Origin: Labia minor
Taxonomy: Eukaryota; Arthropoda; Insecta; Dermaptera; Spongiphoridae
Direction: 5' to 3'
Assembly (NCBI GenBank): GCA_963082975.1
Contig: OY720344.1
Coordinates: 35,704,033-35,768,032 of the forward strand
DNA length: 64,000 nt
Made by a program: the position numbers and the translations under genes. The notes under the pieces are model-generated. The model worked only from the letters and a program-made list of their open reading frames with translations, had not been told where the DNA came from and ran no database searches. Of the stretch, positions 22,965-32,833 are shown one piece after another; position 1 is the first letter of the stretch; the number at the start of each line of letters is the position of its first letter.

Positions 22965-24164
22965 ATGGCTTTTTCAGATGATGATAGTATACTAGATTTA
23001 GACACAAATCCTAATGATCTGGATTTTTTAGAATCTAATGATTCACAAAAATTGAGGTCTATTAATAAGGTAACTGAAGGTAAATTGTTAGATAAAAAAT
23101 GTAGAAGTCAGTCTGAAACACGAACAAATGACGAATTCTATGGGCCAAGATTACCTCCTAAAAATACTCCACAAAATAATGAATCTATTCTTGGTCCAGC
23201 ACTCCCTCCGGATTTGGTTAAAAAATCAAATTCATTCATTGGCCCCGAATTACCTAAACAAATATCTTTTAGCGAGGATAACCTTATATCATCGGAAAGC
23301 AAATTGGTTGGACCTGCACTTCCACCCCATTTGACTAATCAATCGAAATATTTTGAAGAAACATATGACGATGATATCATTGGACCTTTACCAGGAATGA
23401 TATCTAGAAAAACTCAAGAACAAGATTTAGCCTCTCAAGTTGATGACAGAGCTCATAGAATGAGAGAAAAATTAACTGAAAAAGATGTGTTGGTAAAGAA
23501 AAGTAGAGAAACCTGGATGCTTGAACTTCCACCTGATCGGGCAAATGAATTTGGGCTCGGGCCTAGACAGTTTCGTCAAAGAGAAAAAGAACCTATGGGC
23601 GATAGAAGTGTTTGGACTACCATTCCAGGACAAGAAGGAGAAATGAATAACCCATCCACTTCTGTAATTAATTTATTCTATATAATTAGATAATAATATT
23701 TAATGAAAGAATACTAAATTAAATATAATTTCTAGAATGAAAAGGAGGAAATACAAGATAATTTCATTAAAGAAAGAGATGAGGCAATGCAAAAATTGGC
23801 TGATTCTCACAAAAGTAAAAAAAAGAAAGAATCTCTTTTAGAAAAGCACCAAAAAAAACTTAAGAAAAAAAAGGTATTATATTTTTAAAATTTTTCATAA
23901 TAATTAGTACTTATGGATTTAATTTTTAACCATTGTTATCTTACTTCAATTCTTAATTCAATTTCAAATTATTTAAGTAAAATTAATTAACAAAAATATT
24001 TATTTTAGAAAAAAGAATCTTCAAAACCTTATGAAAGACGTCCTTTTGATCGTAATATTGATTTACAAGCTAATAGATTTGATGAAGCACAAAAAAAAGC
24101 AATTATTAATAAAGCTCAACTTCTAAATGATAGATTTTCACAAGGTAAAAGCAAATTCCTTTGA
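22965..24164 (+). CDS. GPALPP1: GPALPP motifs-containing protein 1
   Basis: Three exons, 22965-23663, 23736-23873 and 24009-24164, encode 330 residues. The acidic N-terminal half carries repeated GP-x-LP motifs: GPRLPP, GPALPP, GPELP, GPALPP and GPLPG. The C-terminal half is the lysine-rich DUF3752 region, with ETWMLELPPD, EKHQKKLKKKK, RRPFDRNIDL and NRFDEAQKKAIINKA. The end GKSKFL matches the conserved tail of the vertebrate protein. The CAAGGTAAAA at 24141-24150 looks like a splice donor, but reading through gives that conserved ending, so it was kept as coding. The function is not established; a nuclear, RNA-processing-associated role has been suggested for the family. Confidence 0.93.
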
Positions 24165-25176
24165 AAAAATTTTTATTGGAATTCACTCTTATCCAATTCA
24201 CTTGAAATAATATTTACAATTTAATTATTATAACAAAATCAAATTTATGATATATATTTTTAAAACAGAATTATATAAATGAATCTTCTCTGTTAAATTT
24301 GGTATAAAAACATAATGAAAAATTAAATATTTTATTTTTATTTTAATGAGATTTTAATTCGAAATTCTATTTACCTATATTTGAATATAATCTAAACTTA
24401 ATTTATTCAATGAAATGTTTTAATTAGATTATCTAAATTAAAAGAAATATTTACAAATAGTTTTAATTTACTACTTCTTGCTACTTTTAAAACATCTTTG
24501 ATTTAGTAATTAAATTTAAATTTTTTAATAAATATTTTTATTTTAATAGAGGATTTTCTATAAAACCAAGTCATTGAATTGGTGTAAATATAAAATGAAA
24601 CTAAATGTTTATATTAAAATTATTGTATTTTAATTTTTTAAAGCTTCAATTTTGGATAAAATACCTACATTGAAACAGATGTATTATTTTTCTTTTAATA
24701 TATTTTCTACTTTATATATATATATATATATATATAAATAATAAAATATACAAAATGATCAATTAGAATAAAGGCACCAGATGAACATTATTAAAATAAT
24801 AAAATTGATAAGGATATGATGGCACTGAAAGGAGAAAATTCTAGAAAATAATTTAATTGAGACTAATTCGAAAATGTGAAGATCGAAACATGGCGACGAG
24901 ATTATATAAAATCCTCTCGATTTAGCAATGCTCTTGGTGATAAGGATAATACTTAAAGAGATATTTGTTATATTAAATAAGAATGAATTCTCTACTATTA
25001 ATGAATTATTCTTATTGGCTCAGAACATAATTTAAATAATATAAAAATTAATCATAATGTAAATTACGGCTATTGATAAGATTTTATCTAATTTTTTATT
25101 TTAACATAAGATAAAATATTTTTTAAATTCTTATTATATTAGTTGGGTATATAGAATAGGTATAGGTTTAATAAGA
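24165..25176. other. Intergenic, no feature recognised
   Basis: AT-rich sequence with a TA microsatellite at about 24713-24736. No gene or element was found. Confidence 0.5.
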
Positions 25177-25416
25177 CAGTGGTCTTCAAACTGGGTTCCG
25201 TTTTACGTTTTCTTTATATACATAACTATACATATGTAATTTTTTTAACATTACCGTTCTTTGGTATAATAATAAAAGTAAAATACCGTATAGGTCGAAT
25301 ATAACTAATTTTTTTTTAAGTGTTAATTTAATATTAATAATAATTCTATAGAGTTCCGTTAAAAAAATATAATACCGTATAGGATTCCGCGACTCCAAAA
25401 AGTTTGAAGACCCCTG
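25177..25416. mobile_element. hAT-type MITE (CAGTGGTCTTCAAACT ends)
   Basis: Ends CAGTGGTCTTCAAACT and AGTTTGAAGACCCCTG are inverted repeats of the hAT style. The interior repeats GGGTTCCGTTTTACG-like blocks. The flanks do not show a clean 8-bp duplication, so the copy is old or the edges are damaged. Confidence 0.65.
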
Positions 25417-25977
25417 GTTTAAATTAACAAAAATGTAATTTAAATTCGAAGGTTAAATAGGAAAACATACAAAAAGCCAATAAAAGAAAAAAATTTTTTT
25501 GGCAAATTAAATTATAAAATTAAAATATTTAAATTTTAAGTTATGTTTTATATTTGCAAAATAAAATTAAATTATTCTACATTCAAGTATTTCATCAACA
25601 GCAATTTCTCAGCTACTATTGTAAAATTCATCTTTTATTAATTACCTACCAATACAAGATCAATTTCTGGTGCCTTTATCCATTTCCTCATTCTTTCTCA
25701 TTTAATATATATTTATATATATTATGTAATTTCTAAAAAATTATTTAATATATTATAAAAAAAATAATTTATTAAAAAAAAGTAATTAATGTGTTCAATT
25801 TACCAGGACCATTTGTAAATAGGTAATCGATTATTATTTCTAAATAAATAAAGAACAAACTAATTTTACAAATTTATATTTTATTTATAAATAAATATTT
25901 CTATTTATCCTAAATGCATTAACAAAATAAAAACTATTATTGAAATAATACTTTTACTTTTTAAAATATGTACTCAC
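25417..25977. other. No feature recognised
   Basis: AT-rich sequence between the hAT MITE and the LINE tail. No gene, repeat family or conserved motif was seen. Confidence 0.5.
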
Positions 25978-27230
25978 TAGCTGCTCAGAGCGCCTTCGGC
26001 GCTCTTCACACCTAGACGGGGGCTCCGCCCCCTGTACCCCCGAGTGGTACATAGTATTTGGTTGAAAGTAGTAAAAGGTTTTCATCCATTTTGTTTCAAT
26101 CCGTATATTACATAAAACATTCATTTCTTTTTGTGTTCTTATTCAAAATCTATTTTAATTTAATCAGTAAATTAATTATATATATTATTATTATTGTATA
26201 TGTTATATCTATCTATCTATGTGGCTCAAAGATAATCGAAAGTTCTTGGCCGCAACAACCACATTTCTCCAAGTGTCCCTATCCTAAGCCCTTGTCCCAT
26301 CTCTCTTACGTCCCTTCCTACGCGTCATTGGTTTTCCAATCGGTCTCCCCACCAATATCTTTTTCCTCTCCCATTCTAGCCACGTGCCCTGCCTATCGCA
26401 GCTTTTTCCCTTTTATAACCCTAACTATTTCTGAAGATGCAGAGAGGCCATGCAATTTCTTGTTATGCAGTCTCCCCCATTCCCCGGTGACCTCATCTTT
26501 CTTTAGCCAATAAATGCAGGGAAGAATCCTATTCTCAAACACTCTGAATCTACTCTCATCTCCCAGGGTCATAGACCATGCCTCCCACCCATATAATGCA
26601 ACAGGCAAAATAATTTTTTTATATATTCCCTTTGATAATAATTTTGAAGAGATAAGTCTCTTTATTGCAAGATAACAAGTCGTTTCCCGATTGCAACCCC
26701 GATTTAAATTCTTCTCAAATATTATTATCCTTCGTGATTACATTCAATTTTTCTACATATTCAAATTCTACATTTTGTATCTTAAGATTTTGTATGTTAA
26801 TACTCTTCCTCTTTGTTACTAAATATTTTTTCTTATCACTATTAATTTCAAACCTCCATTAATTTTTCCTCGCTATCTGCAATTGCAATTTCCTAATCTC
26901 CTATTATATTTAAGTCGTCTGGGTAACCTAACATTTTACAATTGATTTCCGCATCTTATTCTTTCTTTACTACCTTCAAGACAAATTTGAAGATCAAAAT
27001 TTGAAAAAGTTTATGCTGATCTATATTGAGTCATGTGTATGTTTTACTAAAGTCTACAAATAATTAGTGAACAGAAATATTGAATTCGCAGTTTTTTTCC
27101 TAATATCTGTCATAATGAAAATATCTTAATTAATGTTGATCGATTTGGCCTGAACCCGCAATGATATCGTCTAATATTTCCTCCGCCTATGGTTCTTAAG
27201 TATTTTCTATGTTATAATAGTGAAATAGAG
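25978..27230 (-). mobile_element. Non-LTR retrotransposon (LINE), reverse transcriptase remnant
   Basis: Read on the minus strand. Around 27230-27000 there are broken reverse transcriptase blocks, including an LFVDFSKTYT stretch of the type FVDF-x-KAYD. Around 26750-26390 comes the RT-distal region, with FKSGLQSGN, PVALYGWEAWS, RVFENRILP and DEVTGEWGRLHN, as in widespread arthropod LINEs. The 3' end at 25978 is a GC-rich tail with an AGCGCCGAAGGCGCT palindrome and CAGCTAGT. Stops and frameshifts interrupt the coding region, and the 5' part is missing. It is the best preserved of three related copies here. Confidence 0.75.
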
Positions 27231-27999
27231 TATAATATTTCTTGATCATTACATTTTGATATTTTATTTTCATTGCTAGATTATTATTGAATATTTTTAA
27301 TTATAATGAAACTTGAGAAAATGCAAAAATAGAGACTTGAGACAATTTATAAAAATTAACGGTATAAAACTATAGATAAATTACCAATATATACATTCAT
27401 TAATAGTATTAATTTAAATTAATTGATTTATTTGTTTTTTTATTAATTTTTTTAGATCATAGTTATTTTCCTCCCTTAAAAGAACCTTTCTAATTCTGTG
27501 GTGCTAGGGGATTTGAAAATTATTAGTCGCAATATGAAGATTTCGCTTACAGTTTCTGTCATGTCCGACCTCCGTCCAACAGTTATATTCTCTCAAGTTT
27601 CTTGCTTTTATTAATCATGTGATCTATATATTTAATTTTTTTGATTCATTAAACAAATAAAAATTTTCACTTTGGTAATTTATATAAATTTCAATTTATA
27701 CTGATTGTGAGTGATACGCTTTGCCAATACTCTGAATAATTTGTGTATAGAAATATTGAATGTTCTTAGCGAGATTTTTTAACCTTTCACTTTCAAATAG
27801 AAAAGAAGAAATATTCAAATATATAGAAAGAATAAATAAAAATTAAGTTAATATAAATATGATCTAAATATTTTATTAAATTAATTAAAATGGGAACTTT
27901 TAGAATAAATGATTTAATTGAATTGATATTTAAATATTAGAATTTAAAATAAAAAGTGAAATATTATAATAATTCTTCGATTGGGAATCGCTATGATAA
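27231..27999. other. No feature recognised
   Basis: AT-rich sequence upstream of the LINE remnant. It may include more decayed LINE, but no block could be identified. Confidence 0.4.
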
Positions 28000-28345
28000 T
28001 TCATTGTTTAAAATGATTCCGCTAGAGCCAGTGGGCCACGCCAGGCTCTTGAATGAACAACACGGAGAATTATATAAACTTTAAAAAATTAATTTCTGCG
28101 GTTATTGTTTAGATATAGATAAAATTTATAGCCTATGTTACTCTAGGGGTATATAAGAATATTGTGATGTAATTTCATAGAAATCGGGTCAGCCAATTCT
28201 GAGTCTATAAAATAGTAATTTTCCGGACAGACAGACAGACATGAAAAATTCTAAAGTCACTTTTGGATTCTAGAGGTCATGAAACGCGAAGATATGCAAA
28301 AATTTTTAAATTCTGAGCAATGTGCAGACAAAAACCTTTTTTTAT
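28000..28345. repeat. Unclassified dispersed repeat (family C), fuller copy
   Basis: Similar along most of its length to 4310-4600. It contains a GACAGACAGACAGACATG run, then GAAACGCGAAGATATGCAAAAA and TTCTGAGCAATGTGCAGAC, and ends in a TA-rich tract. A weak echo is at about 47935-47990. No coding capacity is seen. Confidence 0.6.
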
Positions 28346-28743
28346 ATATATAGATTTTATTAAGATAAAAATAAGTTGAAATTTTGAGGACAATTTTTTT
28401 TTTGCTGATCATTTAATATAATTTAGTTTAAAATTAATTATTTGCCAAACATGATTTTTTTTCTATTTATTTTTATTAAATAGCAATAATAGTTTTATTT
28501 AATTTTATTAAGTTTATCTTTAAAGTTTTGACCCAGACATAATTACAATGTAAACCTATTAAAAATATCAACTAATGGAAATTGAATTGCACTAAATTAG
28601 TGGTCAATCGAACCGTAACTAGCTTTTGCTGGCAGGGACATTTTTGGAAAATTGTGGATTTAAAAACGGTAAGACAGCTCATATTATTAAAATAAAGTTA
28701 CAATTTGATGACATCTTCTTTTGTGATTCGAATTAGAAAAAAC

Positions 28744-29817
28744 CAGGGCTTCGAACCGGAACTGAACCGAAAACCGAAAAAACCGGTATTTTTCTCGGAA
28801 CGAAAACCGGAGCTGAACCGAAAAAAAATATCGGTTTATTTCAGTTCGGTACGTGTTCAAAGCCAGAGTTGCCAGTTTTGGCAACACACAAGCCCGAATT
28901 TTTTTTCAATTAGTTATGCCTCCCACTTCATGGTGTCATAAAAAACTTTGTTTCAAAAATTAACATAGTCTTACTCTCCCTTCGGTTGCGTTGGCAGCGT
29001 ACGATGAAAAGGAAGACGATTTAGAGGATTTTTTAAGAAGTAAAGAATTGGTAATAGAGACACTTAGACTCCCTATTTCTACAGATGTTGACATTGAATT
29101 CATATTGAATAACTTTGACCAAGTACGAAGATTAGACAGTAAAAAACATATTTTAGAATTTTGGGAGGAAAATAAAAATACATATCCTCATTTATACAAA
29201 ATTGCAATGGTGGTTTTAGGAGCTCCTGCAACACAAGTTAGTGTTGAAAGAGCTTTCTCTGGTTTAGTTTATTTTACGAGACAATAGAAATAGTTTAAAT
29301 GAAAATATATTGGAAGATATTTTAATAATTAGAGGTAATTTTCATCTTTTATAATTATAGTTATAATTATAAGTAAATATATCCAAGAATCGTGTATAAT
29401 TTAACATTAAATATACGAATTTGTTTCGTTTGTTGAGTGTTTGAAAGTAGAGGGATGTAAAAAAATATTCATACATATATGTTCCGTTTAATAAATTATA
29501 TTAACATCTTATATTATATACTTCTAATTATTATACCTTTAATTAATTATTATTATTTATATTATATTGTATCAATTCATGTAGTATGATTTAGGGTCGT
29601 TGCAAGAAATATTTTTTGGGCGCTAATTTATGGCAGCCTCGGCATACCCAGACCTAAATTTCTAATACAAATAAAAGGTCTTTAAAATTAATTAATCGGA
29701 ACTGAACCGAAAACCGAAAAAACCATTTTTGCCGGAACGAAAACCGGAACCGAACTGATATTTTTTTTATTGAACCGGAATGAAAACCGAAACAAAAAAA
29801 AACGGTTCGAAGCCCTG
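28744..29817 (+). mobile_element. hAT transposon, internally deleted, perfect 8-bp duplication
   Basis: Ends CAGGGCTTCGAACCG and CGGTTCGAAGCCCTG are perfect inverted repeats. GAAAAAAC at 28736-28743 and 29818-29825 is an exact 8-bp target duplication. Both subterminal regions contain repeated GAACCGAAAACCG blocks, probably transposase-binding sites. At 1074 bp it is too short to be autonomous and keeps only the C-terminal dimerisation part of the transposase. Confidence 0.93.
28991..29340 (+). pseudogene. hAT transposase C-terminal dimerisation domain, truncated
   Basis: The frame 28991-29287 shows the hAT family C-terminal (dimerisation) signature: ILEFWEENKNTYPHLYKIA, then VLGAPATQVSVERAFSG. 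In full hAT transposases this follows the RNase-H-like catalytic core, which is absent here. The frame stops at 29287, but the following bases in the +1 frame continue with NSLNENILEDILIIRGN, the normal family ending, so a frameshift lies near 29270-29280. No genuine start codon is visible. Confidence 0.85.
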
Positions 29818-29825
29818 GAAAAAAC

Positions 29826-30601
29826 AATACATGTCAATTCTCTTTTCCTTTTTACATTTGTTTGAACCTATTCAAAGTAATGTTGTTTCCAACATAATTA
29901 CTGAGATCTATTTGTTTATTAAAATTAATACACAATGCGACATTTCTATTTCTTCGGGCTTCAATCAATTTTTTTCTAGTTATCTGAGTTCCTCTTTAAA
30001 AAGTGTTAATCATGTCTCTCCATTTTATTGCCTTAACTGCATCATTGATTTGGAGAAGCATTTTTTTCGCCTTGTAATCTTGGAGGAAAATTTTTCTAAT
30101 TGTACCTAGTATTAATTAAGCTTTTTCAAATAAAATGCTAATTTTGTGGAAATATCAGTTTACAAGTTTCCTTTTATAAACAATTTTGCTTGAGGATTTT
30201 TCCTATTCTTCCATCTGTTTATTCGTTATAAATTTTGCCCTGTATGTATCAGAATATTTAAAACTAATTTCGTTTCATGACATAATATATAGCTTGATCG
30301 TAATACGAGGCTGTTGTCCAAACCGTCCAGGTATGTACTGCTTGAATCCGAGCCGTCTTTTCAATTTTTTTCATTGGATAAAAATAATATCTTATTATTT
30401 ATAACATCTAAGTATTCACAACTCAACACATTTCGAGTTCGGTGGATTATCATTATCCTCAAAATTGTTATAATATAACAATTTAAATATTTTTTGAAAT
30501 ATAACATTACCTTGATTAGATCTGTAGATCATTTTTGTTTCTTCCAATGAGTTTTCAGCAAGATAAAAGCCAGAAACATATATTTCCACATCGAGGCATT
30601 A
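29826..30601. other. No gene recognised
   Basis: Two open stretches on the plus strand (29780-30109 and 30186-30404) look like chance frames and overlap repeat ends. No family resemblance was seen. Confidence 0.4.
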
Positions 30602-31166
30602 CTACATTTTTACTATTTCGCCAGAGATAATATTGCGATCACGAAAATTTTCGATGTTGAGATTTTGATGTTTTTATGTTTTGAAGGTTCCTGAATCATT
30701 TTCACTAAGGTTGAGAAAAATGACTGTGTGTGTGTGTGTATGTGAGTACGGTTTGAGCTAGAATCATGAAATTTGGTACATGGGCATTATTCAAAATTCG
30801 AAGTTTTCTATCAACTTTTGAGAAATGATGCTCAACCGGAAGAGGGTCATTACGTACAACGTTTTGATTTTTTTCCTCTAAAGTGACCATAAAAATAAAG
30901 ATATATGTTTGCAAATTTTTCACATGGTTAAAAATTGTATAAAACTGCTATATATAGAATTTCAGCTTGATTGAATCGCTGAAAGTACCAGAAATTAATT
31001 TTTTAACACTGCAAATCTCACGCGCCAACAATTGACTTGGTACCATCAACAGAGTCAAACATTCGCTGGTTTAATAAATATTATTTATTAATTTTAATTT
31101 AAATATAATATATTGTTATTTAATCCAATTCAAATTGCGAGATAGTCGAGTGGAGACACTCCAGCT
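30602..31166 (+). repeat. Unclassified repeat (family B), copy 1
   Basis: An inverted copy of most of this block lies at 62512-63030. Shared blocks include TTGCGATCACGAAAATT, TTTGAGCTAGAATCATG, GAGGGTCATTACGTACAACG-like text, AATTTCAGCTTGATTGAATC, GCTGAAAGTACCAGAA and GCGAGATAGTCGAGTGGA. One end holds an ATCTC-GCCA-GAGAT-type hairpin in copy 2 and the other end a GAGTG/CACTC hairpin. There is no reading frame. Hairpins at the ends would be compatible with a Helitron-like element, but this is not shown. Confidence 0.65.
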
Positions 31167-31226
31167 AATTTCCATTAGAGAATGATTATTAGTTAATAGA
31201 GTATCCACAATATTTAGAAATTTTTC

Positions 31227-31515
31227 ATCGCTATGTGGCGACCTTGATACTCGCCAACACTAGGGCATCCAGCAAAGGGAAGTTTCCGCCCTTTTTAAAA
31301 CAGGCATCCGGGAAGAAAACACGTGGCCCTGGAGGACCAGATGGAGAGAACAGTTACGGACCAGACATCGACGCGAGACGATCACGCAGCTTGCACTCTC
31401 ATTTTCGAGTCCTCCCCGTCTTTACTTTATACATTTTTATTTTTAATAAATAATATTAATATCAAACCGGCTCCTTTCTCATTGCCACTTCATACACCCA
31501 CAGCTATATGTGTAA
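31227..31515 (+). repeat. Possible solo LTR
   Basis: A sharply GC-richer patch begins TGTGGCGACCTTGATACTCG, contains AATAAA in a TTTTTAATAAATAAT context at about 31440, and ends near GTGTAACGACC. The TGT start, internal polyadenylation signal and base composition resemble an LTR. No second copy, primer-binding site or clear target duplication is visible, so the call is weak. Confidence 0.3.
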
Positions 31516-31874
31516 CGACCTCCTTTTTTGAGAAAATGGAAGAAGTTGAATATTACGTAAAATTTGAATAGCATTTAAAATGAAACTAAACTTTTGTCTT
31601 ATAAATGAGGGAAAAAAAAGAATAAAAATTAAACAAAAATTTTATGATCAACAATATGAAAATTAAAATGAAAAAAGTTTAAATAACTAATTATATTACT
31701 GAAATGATATTCTATTTTAAGATTTTTTCTTAATTTTATTTGATATTGGCAAAAATTAGCTTGATTATATACCACAATACTTAATAGGGTTAAATAAATA
31801 AAAATTAATTTATTCTTACACAGTATAATTATTTATAATAGCATAGAATTGGATTAAAAATAAATTTAAATTGT

Positions 31875-32405
31875 TTATTTTACATTAAGACCTGCTTCTT
31901 CAGCAAAATGTGATTTAATTTTATGTAATAATTCTTTTTTCACAGAATCAGGAACAAGTGCTGAAAATAGTTCATTTGTTAGATATACATATTATATATA
32001 CTATTCGTATATTATTTATACTAAAAAAGTAAGACATATTTATTAATACTTACAACGTCCTTGGGGAGTAATTTCCTTAACTAAATCATGCACTGTTATT
32101 TTATTTACACCTTTTTCTTTAACAATGGTTTTTGCATGGTAAATAATTTCATCTTTCCATCCACATTCAATAAGTCTGGTCTTTAATAATTCTTTAAATC
32201 TACATTAAATAGTTAAAGAATGAATTTAATATATTGATTGAGTTTTTTAAGAATTATTACCTATCTCTCTCTCCATTTGCTATAATTAACTGTTCAGATG
32301 TCTTCCGTAATTGAGAATAATTTCTATAATGAATCAAAAAGCATATTGTAAGTATATATTTAAATGTAAGAAAAAATATACTTACGTTTTTGTATCCCCA
32401 ATCAT
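31875..32405 (-). CDS. ENY2: ENY2, SAGA/TREX-2 subunit
   Basis: Four exons: 32405-32386, 32323-32261, 32199-32054 and 31960-31875, totalling 104 residues in phase. ENY2 (Sus1) is a small helical protein shared by the SAGA deubiquitinase module and the TREX-2 mRNA export complex at nuclear pores. Family blocks are clear: [45 protein letters not shown] and [11 protein letters not shown]. The length equals that of animal orthologues. The start MIGDTK is the only ATG before the first donor. The gene is transcribed away from CFAP298, whose ATG is 428 bases distant. Confidence 0.96.
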
Positions 32406-32833
32406 TTTAGAAATCAAAAATTATGATTATATTTTCAAATCGTTTCAAATTTGTGATTAAAACCAGATTAAAACAAAATAGAATAACATTTATTTTGACA
32501 TCTGCAAGGATGCCAACATAGCAATATAATTTATTTTGCTCTCTCTCTCTCTCTCTTTCTTTTTAATTAAAAAACTTCAACTTAAAAATTAAACTTTAAA
32601 TTAATATTCCCTTTATATTTTAAATAATTACTCCTAATTATTTTGATAACAAATTTTTAATTTGCATTAAGTTAATTAAATTTTTTTTAATTTAATATAA
32701 CTATTATTTTTATATTTTTAAAATAAAATATGTATTTTATATAGCTAATTTATTTACTCATAATTAGTTGTCATAGTAACGATTTGTTAAATACTAGTAC
32801 CTTAATAATTTGGTTACATTTGTTTATAAAAAT
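32406..32833. promoter_or_regulatory. Shared intergenic region of ENY2 and CFAP298
   Basis: The two genes start head to head with 428 bases between their ATGs, so both promoters must lie here. A CT microsatellite (about 32538-32562) is the only distinct element. CT/GA tracts occur in many arthropod promoters, but function here is inference. No TATA box is obvious. Confidence 0.5.

Noticed and set aside
29780..30404. Two plus-strand frames of 109 and 72 residues
   Set aside because: The first begins inside the hAT terminal repeat; neither shows conserved motifs or splice support.
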